Numbered from the stretch's first letter, positions 25,935 to 37,106 are shown. The stretch is DNA of 42,574 nt from Eubacteriales bacterium (GCA_030533235.1 JAUNJN010000020.1:1-42574); one strand, 5' to 3'. The notes: a model not told the origin generated them from the sequence alone. Translations and numbers: made by a program.

Positions 25935-26429
25935 ATGAAATTGGATGCGGGGAAAATCACGGTAGAGATGCAGGACAATTACAGGTATGCATTTCTTCCG
26001 TTGATTCTGTGTGCGATTTTTGTTGTGATTGTACTTTTTGCCATCTATTTCCTTTTCAGAAAGAAACCGGAAAAGAAGATAGAAATTGATGGGGAAAAAG
26101 CATGGCGCGCGCTCACAGAACAGGAAAAATATAATTTGAAGATGAAATATTTTGCCATGCTGGATGAACTTGATGTGAAGGTGCAGACCGGACAGATTTC
26201 CATTCGTTATTGCTATCAAAAGTTAAGCAAATATGTGAGAGAATTTGTTTCGGAGATTACCGGTGTCAAGGTCAGCAGATGCACGCTGAATGATATCCGG
26301 TATATGAATATGCCGATGCTTGCCGGCTTGATGGAGGAGTATTATGCCGTTGAATTTGCAAAGGTGTCAATGGGGGATGCGCAGGCGGCAATCGGCAGAA
26401 CAAAGAGGGTAATTGAAGTATGGAATTAA
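25935..26429 (+). CDS. Single-span membrane protein of the Bat-like operon
   Basis: A 164-residue protein with one membrane span (about residues 19-40, ending FRKKPEKK) and a cytosolic helical part. Position between DUF58 and the first VWA protein is where DUF4381-type proteins are found in Bat operons, and the layout is similar, but I cannot confirm the family by eye. AAGAGG lies before the ATG. It overlaps the next gene by 10 bases. Confidence 0.7.
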   Translation: MKLDAGKITVEMQDNYRYAFLPLILCAIFVVIVLFAIYFLFRKKPEKKIEIDGEKAWRALTEQEKYNLKMKYFAMLDELDVKVQTGQISIRYCYQKLSKYVREFVSEITGVKVSRCTLNDIRYMNMPMLAGLMEEYYAVEFAKVSMGDAQAAIGRTKRVIEVWN

Positions 26430-27445
26430 AATATGGCTATCTGGTGATTGCGAGTATTGCTGTCTCGGTGATTACATTGATTTTACAAGTTCTTCTCCGT
26501 AAACGTACAAAAAGCTATGGACAGGGAGAAAAGATTTACAATATGGCGTTTATGGAAAATCATCCATATTTGAAGCGCAGAAAACGATTGCACAAAGTGC
26601 TTTCCGTTCTTACGGTATTGTGCCTTGCAACAGGTATTACAGCGACCGGCGTTTTGGCGGCGAGACCGTTCAAAAGCCGCGTAGAAAAGGAAAACAAATA
26701 TGCCAGAGATATCATTCTTTGTATGGACATTTCGACAACGGTGGATGAAATGAACAAGACTCTGACAGGGGAGCTTATTGAGACAGTACGTTCTCTAAAG
26801 GGGGAACGATTCGGAATCGTTATCTTTAATACTTCACCGGTTTTGGTTTGTCCGCTTACGGATGATTATGAGTTTGTAATTGAGCAGCTTGAAAACATCA
26901 ATAAGGCACTCGAGCTTCGAATCAAGGTCGAGCAGAATGGTATTTGGGATGATGATTATTTTTACTGGAACGAATACATATCCGCAGGAACCTTAGTCGG
27001 AAATGAAGAACGCGGAAGTTCGATTATCGGAGACGGGCTGGCGTCTTGTGTTTACCATTTTTCCAATCGTGAAAAGGATCGGACGAGGCTTGTTATTTTC
27101 ACTTCAGATAACGAAGTATACGGTACGGAAATTTATGATTTGCCTGAGGCTGCCGAGCTTTGTAGGGATAACGATATTACGGTATATGGAATCGGTACAG
27201 AGATTATGGCTACAGCCGATATGGAAGAAATGAAGGCGTCGGTGGAGCTTACAGGAGGAAAGTTCTATTTAGAGGAAAACGAGGATACATTTTCTAATAT
27301 TATCGATGATATTCAGAGTCACAGTTCATCTTTAGTCGAAGGGGACACGTATATTATCGAGACGGATTATCCGAAAATGGCATTTCTTGTTGCTTTGGTT
27401 GCGACGGTGTTGATGTTTCTAAGTATTCGAATATTAAAAAAATAG
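26420..27445 (+). CDS. VWA-domain membrane protein (BatA-like)
   Basis: A 341-residue protein with two N-terminal spans (about 5-25 and 60-80), a VWA domain (about 95-305) and a final span (about 318-336), the BatA/BatB layout. The first metal-site motif is DISTT in place of the canonical DxSxS; the later LVIFTSDNE strand keeps the aspartate. The T for S change is conservative, so metal binding may persist. The gene overlaps its upstream neighbour by 10 bases and is 8 bases before a second VWA gene. In the known family such proteins form membrane complexes with MoxR. Confidence 0.87.
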   Translation: MELKYGYLVIASIAVSVITLILQVLLRKRTKSYGQGEKIYNMAFMENHPYLKRRKRLHKVLSVLTVLCLATGITATGVLAARPFKSRVEKENKYARDIILCMDISTTVDEMNKTLTGELIETVRSLKGERFGIVIFNTSPVLVCPLTDDYEFVIEQLENINKALELRIKVEQNGIWDDDYFYWNEYISAGTLVGNEERGSSIIGDGLASCVYHFSNREKDRTRLVIFTSDNEVYGTEIYDLPEAAELCRDNDITVYGIGTEIMATADMEEMKASVELTGGKFYLEENEDTFSNIIDDIQSHSSSLVEGDTYIIETDYPKMAFLVALVATVLMFLSIRILKK

Positions 27446-27453
27446 AGGTTGTT

Positions 27454-28416
27454 ATGACTATAAATCCAATTATTCCAATATGGCTGATGGCAGTAATTTC
27501 GGTGGGAATGCTTCTTTGCAAGCGCAAGGGCGTGTTTGCATATATTCGCCAGATTATTATCGTCATATTGCTTTTTATCATTAATTTAAGACCGATGCTC
27601 CCGGGGAGAGCCAAAAAGTCGGGGCAAACGCGTACCGATACGCAGGTGCTCTTTGTCATTGATAATACGATTAGCATGCTTGCGGAGGATTATAACGGAA
27701 ACGGGCGCAGAATTGATGCGATGAAGGAAGACTGTACATATATGGTAGAGGAGCTTCAAGGGGCAAGATTCAGCATTATTACGTTCCACAATAAGGCCGG
27801 TATTCTCTCGCCGTTTACAGATAATTTTGAGCACATCGAGAATTCCATTTCCGCAATTAACCCGCCGGAACAGCTCTATGCAAGAGGAAGCTCGTTGAAT
27901 CAACCGAAGGAGCTTATGCTTACCTCGTTAAAGCAGGCCAAAGAAAAGTCTGCCGGAAGGCTTATTGTATTTTTTATCAGTGATGGAGAGATTACGGATG
28001 GCAGTAAATTGGATTCCTACAGTGAGCTTGCAGAATATATTGACGGCGGCGCTGTACTTGGCTATGGAACGGATGAGGGCGGTATTATGCATGCCTATTC
28101 TTTCTATGACGGAAATTATGATGAAGAGGTTACGGACTGGACAAGCTACCCGTCTAAGCCGGCGGTTTCAAAGCTTGATGAGGGAAATTTAAAGCAACTG
28201 GCACAGGATATGGGAATTTCCTATGTGCATATGACAAGCAGAGATAAAATTAATTCTGTTCTAACCGAAATTAAGCAAAATCAAAATGTTGAAATTATTT
28301 CGGAAGGTAGTGAAACTGAAAATGTGGCAGGTATTACAGATATTTATTATTATTTTGCAATGGGATTACTTGCAATGCTTGTTTTAGAAGCGGTTCTCAG
28401 TCTGCGTAAGAAATAA
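27454..28416 (+). CDS. VWA-domain membrane protein (BatB-like)
   Basis: A 320-residue VWA protein with N-terminal spans (about 6-20 and 29-45) and a C-terminal span (about 295-312). The first metal-site motif reads DNTIS where DxSxS is usual, and FISDGEITDG gives the later aspartate loop. It pairs with the VWA protein before it. The stop is 14 bases before a TPR/glutamine-rich protein, matching the BatA-BatB-BatC order. TAGAGG lies before the ATG. Confidence 0.87.
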   Translation: MTINPIIPIWLMAVISVGMLLCKRKGVFAYIRQIIIVILLFIINLRPMLPGRAKKSGQTRTDTQVLFVIDNTISMLAEDYNGNGRRIDAMKEDCTYMVEELQGARFSIITFHNKAGILSPFTDNFEHIENSISAINPPEQLYARGSSLNQPKELMLTSLKQAKEKSAGRLIVFFISDGEITDGSKLDSYSELAEYIDGGAVLGYGTDEGGIMHAYSFYDGNYDEEVTDWTSYPSKPAVSKLDEGNLKQLAQDMGISYVHMTSRDKINSVLTEIKQNQNVEIISEGSETENVAGITDIYYYFAMGLLAMLVLEAVLSLRKK

Positions 28417-28430
28417 GGTGGGGTTTTTGT

Positions 28431-29048
28431 ATGAAAAAGATTTTGACAGGCATCGGCGTCGTGATTATGACGATTGCCATTGTGCTTTTTGTACTGTTCC
28501 AAAGATATATTTATCATTACAATCGGGGCAATGAGTTTTTCGAGGAACAGCTCTATGAAAAAGCCATTGCCGAGTATGAAAAGGCTTTAAAAGGCTATGT
28601 GGCGCACCGAAAGGAATGTGATATACGGGTGAATATTGCACTGTCGATGGTTAAGCCGCTTAATTTGGAGCATTTGGACAAGCTTTCGGATGATGAAAAA
28701 CAGGAATATATCGCGATTTTGGAAGGTGCGATTGATGTACTTGTGGAAGAAGAGTGTGCACATCGGGATGATGAAAACGGACACGATGAGGAGGCACAAA
28801 AGCTAAAGGACGAGCTGCAAGCAATTATTGATGAGTTAAAGAGCAAGCCGGAGCAGCAAGATCCGCAACAACAGGATCCACAGCAACAACAGGATCCGCA
28901 ACAGCAACAGCCGGAGCAAAACGAACCGAGCGAACAGCAACAACAGCTGGAAGAAATCATGCAGCAGGGAACGGATGAGCATATTACGGGAGTCGAGCAG
29001 TCAGATCTGATGCAGGGCTACGACTATTATGATGGAGCCTGCTGGTGA
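28431..29048 (+). CDS. Membrane-anchored TPR protein with glutamine-proline tail (BatC-like)
   Basis: A 205-residue protein. Residues 4-24 are a membrane anchor; residues 30-55 (YNRGNEFFEEQLYEKAIAEYEKAL) are one clear TPR unit, as in BatC. Residues about 141-175 are low-complexity, built from QQDPQQ units encoded by imperfect tandem repeats of caacaacaggatcc type at about 28850-28945. The end is DYYDGACW. The tail is probably disordered and may vary in length between strains by slippage. It closes the operon; a 39-bp repeat starts 6 bases after its stop. Confidence 0.78.
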   Translation: MKKILTGIGVVIMTIAIVLFVLFQRYIYHYNRGNEFFEEQLYEKAIAEYEKALKGYVAHRKECDIRVNIALSMVKPLNLEHLDKLSDDEKQEYIAILEGAIDVLVEEECAHRDDENGHDEEAQKLKDELQAIIDELKSKPEQQDPQQQDPQQQQDPQQQQPEQNEPSEQQQQLEEIMQQGTDEHITGVEQSDLMQGYDYYDGACW

Positions 29049-29053
29049 TGTTG

Positions 29054-29092
29054 GGGACGTTTCTTTTGTCACGAGGAGTGTCCCTGTGTCAC
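29054..29092 (+). repeat. 39-bp dispersed repeat, copy 1
   Basis: The sequence GGGACGTTTCTTTTGTCACG...GTGTCAC is repeated at 30254-30292 with one difference (T at 29085, C at 30285). GGGAC and GTCCC at its two sides can pair. It begins 6 bases after the BatC-like stop. It resembles short intergenic repeats known from clostridial genomes. Confidence 0.85.
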
Positions 29093-29126
29093 ATTATTTA
29101 CATGCAATGAATAGGAGGAAAGAAAA

Positions 29127-30254
29127 ATGGTTTACAAGGAGTTTCAAGGATTAAAGCTATCCGCACTCGGATTTGGTATGATGCGTTTGCCGGTAATTGA
29201 TGGCAAGGATGATCAGATTGATGAAGAAAAAACAGCAGAGATTATCGATTATGCATACCAGCATGGGGTAAATTATTATGACACAGCATGGGGATATCAT
29301 AGTGGAAATTCAGAACTTGTTTGCGGAAGGGTGTTGTCAAAATATCCGAGAGAAAGCTTCTATCTAGCATCTAAGTTCCCCGGCTATGACGTGTCCAATA
29401 TGGACAAGGTAAAGGAAATTTTTGAACGTCAGCTGGAAAAGTGTCAGACACCATATTTTGATTTCTACTTAATTCACAATGTTAATGAAGAGAACATTGA
29501 TCCGTATTTGGATGAAAAGTTCGGAATCTTAGAATATATGTTGGAGCAAAAGAAAAATGGCAGAATTAAGCATTTGGGTTTTTCGGCGCATGGTTCGATT
29601 GCGGTAATGAAACGGTTTTTGGAGGTTTACGGACCATACATGGAATTCTGCCAGTTGCAAATTAATTATATGGATTGGCATTTCCAGGATGCGGACAAGA
29701 AGTATGAGTTGATAACAAACGCGGGCATCCCTGTATGGATTATGGAGCCGGTTCGCGGCGGCAAACTTGCGACAATGCCGGCTGCGATGAAGGAGGAGCT
29801 TGCAAATCATCGTCCGGAGGAAAGCGAGGTCGGTTGGGCATTCCGTTTTACACAGTCTTTGCCGGAGGTAAAGGTAGTACTTTCCGGAATGTCTGATTTT
29901 GACCAGGTAAAGGATAATATCCATATTTGGTCGGAGGAGAAGCCTCTTTCTGATACAGAAAAGGAAACACTTCTTACACTCATCGATGAGGAGGTCAAGA
30001 AGGGAGCACTTCCGTGTACAGCATGTCGATATTGTACAACCTATTGTCCAAAGGGAATCGATATTCCGCAAATTATTTCTCTATATAATGAGCACAAAAT
30101 TACCGGTGGCGGATTCATTGCACCGATGGTAATTAATTCTATGCCGGAGGATAAGCGGCCTGCTGCCTGTGTCGGCTGTCGCAGCTGCGAGAAGGTTTGT
30201 CCGCAAAATATCAAGATTTCAGAAATGATGCAGGATTTTACAGCGATGTTGTAG
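29127..30254 (+). CDS. Aldo/keto reductase with C-terminal ferredoxin domain
   Basis: A 375-residue protein. Residues 1-270 are an aldo/keto reductase barrel with GFGMMRLP at the N-terminus, the catalytic aspartate and tyrosine in YDTAWGYHSG, lysine in ASKFP and histidine in LIHN. Residues 290-375 bind two [4Fe-4S] clusters: CTACRYCTTYCP and CVGCRSCEKVCP. Such Fe-S aldo/keto reductases are common in anaerobes, but substrates are mostly unknown. AGGAGG lies 8 bases before the ATG. It is flanked on both sides by the 39-bp repeat, the last base of its stop being the first base of copy 2. Confidence 0.92.
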   Translation: MVYKEFQGLKLSALGFGMMRLPVIDGKDDQIDEEKTAEIIDYAYQHGVNYYDTAWGYHSGNSELVCGRVLSKYPRESFYLASKFPGYDVSNMDKVKEIFERQLEKCQTPYFDFYLIHNVNEENIDPYLDEKFGILEYMLEQKKNGRIKHLGFSAHGSIAVMKRFLEVYGPYMEFCQLQINYMDWHFQDADKKYELITNAGIPVWIMEPVRGGKLATMPAAMKEELANHRPEESEVGWAFRFTQSLPEVKVVLSGMSDFDQVKDNIHIWSEEKPLSDTEKETLLTLIDEEVKKGALPCTACRYCTTYCPKGIDIPQIISLYNEHKITGGGFIAPMVINSMPEDKRPAACVGCRSCEKVCPQNIKISEMMQDFTAML

Positions 30255-30292
30255 GGACGTTTCTTTTGTCACGAGGAGTGTCCCCGTGTCAC
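30254..30292 (+). repeat. 39-bp dispersed repeat, copy 2
   Basis: Second copy, 38 of 39 bases identical to 29054-29092 and in the same orientation. It lies between the aldo/keto reductase stop and the methyltransferase start, 34 bases before the TTG at 30326. Confidence 0.85.
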
Positions 30293-30325
30293 GTTGTACA
30301 TCTTTTGTTCTGGGAGGACAAGGAT

Positions 30326-31501
30326 TTGGGCAAAAAAACAGGAACAAATTATAAAAGTAGATGCGCGATTTCAAATAAATGCGGTGGATGCCGGTTTATT
30401 GACATGGAATATGAAAAGCATTTGGCAAAGAAGCAGAACCATTTGCAGGAGCTGTTAAAGCAATATGGACATGTGGAAAAAATTATCGGTATGGAACATG
30501 CGGATCATTATCGTTGCAAGGTAAATGCAGCTTTTCAAAGACGAAAAGACGGCAGTGTCGTAGCAGGAGTTTATGAGGGTGGTACACACAATGTGCTGCC
30601 CTCAAAAGATTGTCTGATCGAAAATGCGTCTGCGCAGAAAATTATCGAAGATATTGGAATGATGGTGCGTTCGTTTAAGATTCCAATCTATGACGAGGAT
30701 CGAAGGAGCGGTCTTCTCCGTCATGTGATGGTGCGCGTAGGTCTTTTTTCAAAACAAATCATGGTCGTACTTGTCACAGCAGGCCCGATGTTTCCATCAA
30801 AAAACAATTTTGTAAAAGTGCTCCTTTCAATGCATCCGGAAATCACAACGGTAGTACAAAATATAAATGAACGACAAACGAGCATGGTGCTTGGCAATCG
30901 CAATCGTGTTATGCACGGAAAAGGCTATATTGAGGATGTATTATGCAACAAACGTTTTCGCATTTCGCCAACGAGCTTTTATCAGGTGAATCCTGCACAA
31001 ACCGAAATCCTGTATCAAACGGCAGTTTCATTTGCAGGCTTAACCGGTAAGGAACGTGTCATTGATGCATATTGCGGAACCGGGACAATCGGAATTGTTG
31101 CAAGTGACAAGGCAAAAGAAGTCATCGGTGTGGAAACAAACCGTGAAGCAACCGCTGATGCCGCCATCAATGCAAAAGTAAATGGTGTCAAAAACATCCG
31201 ATTCGTTAACAAGGATGCAGGAGCATTTATGATTCAGATGGCGAACAACAAACAGACTTGCGACGTCGTTTTTATGGATCCGCCACGCAGCGGCAGCAGT
31301 CCGGAATTCCTGAAGGCGTTATCAATATTAAAGCCGAAGAAAATCGTGTATATCGCCTGTGGACAGGAGTCTCTGGCGCGCGATTTAAAAATCCTTACCG
31401 CACGAGGGGAATATAAGGTGGAGCGGATAGTAGGTGTGGACATGTTTCCTTGGACGGAACATGTAGAGACAATAGTTGCACTACATCGAACCGATATGTA
31501 A
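30326..31501 (+). CDS. RNA uracil-C5 methyltransferase (TrmA/RlmCD family)
   Basis: A 391-residue SAM-dependent methyltransferase for U-to-m5U in 23S rRNA or tRNA. The Fe-S cluster cysteines are C13, C19 and C22 (CAISNKCGGC), with a fourth in SKDCLIE. The SAM region has DAYCGTGTIGI, followed by FMDPPRSG and the catalytic cysteine in YIACGQESLARDL, then EHVETIVAL. TTG at 30326 is chosen because GGGAGG (30312-30317) is 8 bases upstream; starting farther upstream would translate the 39-bp repeat. With this start there is no N-terminal TRAM domain, so the length fits RlmC/TrmA rather than the longer RlmD. Which RNA position it modifies cannot be told. Confidence 0.9.
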   Translation: MGKKTGTNYKSRCAISNKCGGCRFIDMEYEKHLAKKQNHLQELLKQYGHVEKIIGMEHADHYRCKVNAAFQRRKDGSVVAGVYEGGTHNVLPSKDCLIENASAQKIIEDIGMMVRSFKIPIYDEDRRSGLLRHVMVRVGLFSKQIMVVLVTAGPMFPSKNNFVKVLLSMHPEITTVVQNINERQTSMVLGNRNRVMHGKGYIEDVLCNKRFRISPTSFYQVNPAQTEILYQTAVSFAGLTGKERVIDAYCGTGTIGIVASDKAKEVIGVETNREATADAAINAKVNGVKNIRFVNKDAGAFMIQMANNKQTCDVVFMDPPRSGSSPEFLKALSILKPKKIVYIACGQESLARDLKILTARGEYKVERIVGVDMFPWTEHVETIVALHRTDM

Positions 31502-31820
31502 AAATCCTTGAGTTTAGGCACTTTGAGAGGTTTTTTAGGTTTGACCAGAGTGACCGAAAAACATACAAAAAGCAATTTCCGACGGTGTAAATGTGTTGGT
31601 TGTATTGGATAGCGTGTGTGGAAACACATCTAAACGGAAATAGATTGTTCAGAGCCAACATCGAAAACACGAACAATATCACATTATCATTCAACTGAAT
31701 AAAAGTAGCGTGAGAGACCGTTCATTTTCAAGAAAATTGAAAGTGAGCGGTCTTTCTTTTGGTTAAAGGAGTCAGGTTTCGTGAGTAACGATTATATGCG
31801 TTGATGAAAGGAGCGATTGT
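31502..31820 (+). other. Gap between the methyltransferase and parB
   Basis: No convincing gene on either strand. TGTGT/ACACA near 31608-31622 forms a small hairpin, and a strong terminator-like stem lies at 31714-31760. The stretch probably marks the left edge of the mobile-element scar that holds parB. Confidence 0.5.
31714..31760 (+). terminator. Terminator-like hairpin upstream of parB
   Basis: GAGACCGTTCATTTTCAA (31714-31731) pairs with TTGAAAGTGAGCGGTCT (31738-31754) with two mismatches and a short A-rich loop, then TTCTTTT. It may end upstream transcription before the mobile-element genes. Confidence 0.65.
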
Positions 31821-32747
31821 ATGGAAACGATTAAGAATGTATCTATCAGCGAATTGCATAGTTTTAGGAATCACCCGTTTAAGGTGGAGACCAATACGGA
31901 ATTATGCGAGCTGATGAGAAGTATTGAAAAGGAAGGTGTGCTTGTGCTACTTCTGGTGAGGACGAATCCTTATGGAGATGGATTTGAGGTTATATCGGGA
32001 CACCGAAGAAAGGAAGCAGCTCTATGGGCTGGGGAAACAGAGGTTCCTGTTGTCATAAGAGAGCTTGATGATGACCGGGCAGTTGTGGCGATGGTGGATT
32101 CGAATTTGCATCGGAATAATTTAAAGCCCAGTGAGAAAGCGTTTGCCTATCGTATGAAACTGGAGGCAATGAAGCATCAGGGGAAAAAGGTATTGGCAGA
32201 TGATATAACTTTGGCTCAAGTTGAACCGAGGTCTGCCAAAAAGAATCCGGGAGGGCTTGTTTCCGGTGCTATGCGAAGTAACGAGTTGCTTGCAAAGCAG
32301 TCAGGGGAGAGCGTGGCTCAGATTAAAAGATATATCCGCCTTACCAATCTGATTCCTAAGATTTTGAATATGGTGGACGAAGGAAACATTGCTTTTACAG
32401 TGGCTGTGGAGCTTTCATATCTAAAGGAAGAGGAGCAGTACGAGCTTCATGCCATTATGGATTTGGAGCAGTGTACCCCATCTTTATCTCAGGCATGTCG
32501 CTTGAAGGTAATGAGCCAACACGGAACTTTGGATATGGATGCGATTTGTATGGTTTTGGAGGAAGAAAAGCCAAATCAGAGGGAGCAAATAAAGCTTCGT
32601 GCAGATGCATTGGCAAAGTATTTCCCTGAGGATTATACACCAAAACAGAAGACGGATTTAATCGAACGGCTTCTGAAGGAGTGGTATGAGACGCAGGAAC
32701 ACAGCAAGCAGGAAAGCCTTGGCAGCAGTTGTAACAGAGCAAGATAA
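31821..32747 (+). CDS. ParB/RepB-family protein of mobile-element type
   Basis: A 308-residue ParB-like protein. The N-terminal ParB domain has VISGHRRKEAALWAG (about 54-68) with the CTP/DNA-contact GHRR motif and VDSNLHRNNLKPSEKAFAYRMK; a helix-turn-helix region follows near residues 150-180 (LLAKQSGESVAQIKRYIRL). It resembles ParB proteins of integrative conjugative elements more than chromosomal Spo0J, because it has no ParA partner here and lies next to a TnpV remnant. AAAGGAG lies upstream of the ATG. The gene seems intact, but its element is mostly gone, so it is probably a leftover. Confidence 0.88.
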   Translation: METIKNVSISELHSFRNHPFKVETNTELCELMRSIEKEGVLVLLLVRTNPYGDGFEVISGHRRKEAALWAGETEVPVVIRELDDDRAVVAMVDSNLHRNNLKPSEKAFAYRMKLEAMKHQGKKVLADDITLAQVEPRSAKKNPGGLVSGAMRSNELLAKQSGESVAQIKRYIRLTNLIPKILNMVDEGNIAFTVAVELSYLKEEEQYELHAIMDLEQCTPSLSQACRLKVMSQHGTLDMDAICMVLEEEKPNQREQIKLRADALAKYFPEDYTPKQKTDLIERLLKEWYETQEHSKQESLGSSCNRAR

Positions 32748-32766
32748 AGGAATAGAGGTAGTAGCG

Positions 32767-32877
32767 ATGAGCAGAGAATTATCAACTTATGAAGCAATGG
32801 GTGGTACTTATACAGAGGTGGATGGAGTGCTATATCCAGATATTAAAGTATCAGCCAGTGAAAGCATATGGCTGTGA
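32767..32877 (+). pseudogene. tnpV: Truncated TnpV-like protein
   Basis: A 36-codon frame starting MSRELSTYEAMGGTYTEV. The EAMGGTYTEVDGVLYPDI pattern matches the N-terminus of TnpV, a roughly 120-residue protein of clostridial transposons. The match stops at about residue 30 and the frame ends at once after unrelated SIWL; the rest of the gene is absent. This marks a deletion or insertion joint close to 32860. Frame starts 19 bases after parB. Confidence 0.6.
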
Positions 32878-32908
32878 AATTATTTATTTTATTATTGATA
32901 AAGGAAAG

Positions 32909-32949
32909 GTATTAGCCAAAAACGAATTATTGTTGATTTTGGCTAATAC
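32909..32949. terminator. Bidirectional terminator between the TnpV remnant and araC
   Basis: GTATTAGCCAAAA (32909-32921) pairs perfectly with TTTTGGCTAATAC (32937-32949) around 15 bases. It lies just after the stop of the leftward AraC-family gene and can also stop rightward reading. Confidence 0.65.
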
Positions 32950-32968
32950 ACATAGAGAGAGTTGCGAT

Positions 32969-33838
32969 TTATATTCTAGTTCCATGTCCTCTTTTTCGAT
33001 ACTCTGTTGGAGCGTATCCCTTTTGCTTGCGAAACAGCCTGCTAAAATATAATTGGTTTTCATAACCTACAATGGATGATATTTCATTGATAGAATAATC
33101 GGTAGTTTCTAATAGTATTTGTGCATTATTAATTCGAAGGGATACAATGAACTGCATTGGTGTCTGTCCGGTATATTTTTTGAAATTTCGTATGAACCAG
33201 CTTACGCTCATTCCTCTTGAACTTGCATATTCGTCAATATTGATATCTTGATTGTAATTTTCATTAAAATAGCTTGTTGCGATATCCATTTCTTTATCCA
33301 GATATTCATTTTTTCGTATATGATCACGCTTAAGTTCCCGTTCAAATATGATAAATAAATGATGGAGCAGAAGTGTGAGCATTTCTTCGTAATTCATCTG
33401 GCACCTTTGCAATTCTAATATAATTCGTTTAAAGACACGTTCGTATTCCAATGAGGAACCTACTTGAAAAATGTGTTTATTATCTTGAAATCCGTATTTT
33501 CTTAAGATGTTTGTTACGTCACTTCCTGTAAAATGAATCCAATAGACTTCTGTTTTATCCTCCCCATAGTATTCATATTTCTGAAATTCTTTCGGACGAT
33601 ATAGTACAATATTTCCGGCCGGAACTATGGTTTCGTTATCAGGAGAATCAAAATGAAAATAGCCTTTTCCGGATGCTATATAAATGATTTGAAAATCGAA
33701 TCTTCCTCTTGGACGATATGTTGGTAATTTAGGATGGGTCGTCAGACGATAGGTGCCACAACTTCCAATAACTAATGGTCGACTCTTATCTTTAAAATCC
33801 ATATGTGAATTATTTAAGTAACCGGTATTAATATACAT
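32969..33838 (-). CDS. AraC-family regulator of the lactose/galactose operon
   Basis: A 289-residue regulator. The N-terminal half is a cupin-like sugar-sensing domain (YRPRGRFDFQIIYIASGKGYFHF region, about 40-130); the last 100 residues hold the two AraC helix-turn-helix units, with MSVSWFIRNFKKYTGQTPMQFI and INEISSIVGYENQLYFSRLFRKQKGYAPTEYRK. The start at 33838 has AAGGAGG about 6 bases upstream on this strand; an ATG 32 codons upstream has none. It is transcribed divergently from lacZ across a 200-base gap, so it most likely activates the lac-gal genes on sensing a sugar. The inducer is not known. Confidence 0.92.
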   Translation of the reverse strand: MYINTGYLNNSHMDFKDKSRPLVIGSCGTYRLTTHPKLPTYRPRGRFDFQIIYIASGKGYFHFDSPDNETIVPAGNIVLYRPKEFQKYEYYGEDKTEVYWIHFTGSDVTNILRKYGFQDNKHIFQVGSSLEYERVFKRIILELQRCQMNYEEMLTLLLHHLFIIFERELKRDHIRKNEYLDKEMDIATSYFNENYNQDINIDEYASSRGMSVSWFIRNFKKYTGQTPMQFIVSLRINNAQILLETTDYSINEISSIVGYENQLYFSRLFRKQKGYAPTEYRKRGHGTRI

Positions 33839-36429
<2,591 letters not shown>

Positions 36430-36490
36430 TGCAGCATATACAAGAGCATATACAACAGAGGTTCTTCAAAACCAGCACGGTGTCTTTATT

Positions 36491-37081
36491 ATGGAACATT
36501 TAGCAGTGGTTGCTGATACGGTTCAGAAGATATTGGATATTGAATTAACATGGAGGATTACAGAATGTGGTAAGATTGCCGCGTCCATTGCGGTAAAGAA
36601 GGATGATGAATTTCCGGATCTTCCAAGGTTTGGAGTAAGATTGTTCCTTGATAAGAAATTAGATGAGGTACGTTATTTTGGAATGGGACCGCAGGAAAGC
36701 TACCGAGACAAACATCAGTCTGCCAGTCATGGATTATATCGTTCGAAGGTCTCTGATATGCATGAGGATTATATTAAGCCGCAGGAAAATGGAAGCCATT
36801 TTGATTGTGATTATGTTGAACTTGCGAATAGCCAGTTTGGTCTTACAGTAGTAGCCGAAAAATCATTCTCATTCAATGCTTCTGGATATACGCAGGAAGA
36901 ACTTGAAAAAACAGCACATAATTATGAACTGACAGAATCAGACAGCACAGTTCTTTGTATTGATTATGCAATGAATGGAATTGGTTCTAATAGTTGTGGA
37001 CCGGTTGTGTTGGATGCATACCGATTTAGTGAAGAATTATTCCAGTTCCGGTTTGAAATGGTTCCGTTTGTAAAGGAGTAA
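36491..37081 (+). CDS. lacZ: Beta-galactosidase C-terminal fragment (same gene, other frame)
   Basis: The remaining part of lacZ, a 196-codon frame from the first ATG; homologous sequence in this frame starts at 36419, just after the A7 run. It is the Bgal_small domain, with YFGMGPQESYRDK and GLTVVAEKSFSFN. No ribosome binding site precedes the ATG, so it is unlikely to be made on its own unless read by frameshifting or re-initiation. The fragment has no stop or other damage, which suggests the frameshift is recent, reversible or technical. Confidence 0.85.
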   Translation: MEHLAVVADTVQKILDIELTWRITECGKIAASIAVKKDDEFPDLPRFGVRLFLDKKLDEVRYFGMGPQESYRDKHQSASHGLYRSKVSDMHEDYIKPQENGSHFDCDYVELANSQFGLTVVAEKSFSFNASGYTQEELEKTAHNYELTESDSTVLCIDYAMNGIGSNSCGPVVLDAYRFSEELFQFRFEMVPFVKE

Positions 37082-37106
37082 TATGATTAACAAAGGAGAG
37101 ATTCTT

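Noticed and set aside
28850-28945. CRISPR-like short repeats
   Set aside because: Units are irregular, lack spacers, are in frame and code for QQDP repeats.
30197-30325. Upstream extension of the methyltransferase gene
   Set aside because: It would translate the end of the preceding gene and the 39-bp repeat; the TTG at 30326 has a good ribosome binding site and the Fe-S cysteines follow directly.
31234-31629. Leftward 131-codon frame over the end of the methyltransferase gene
   Set aside because: It lies mostly antisense to conserved methyltransferase motifs and has no recognisable domain or ribosome binding site.
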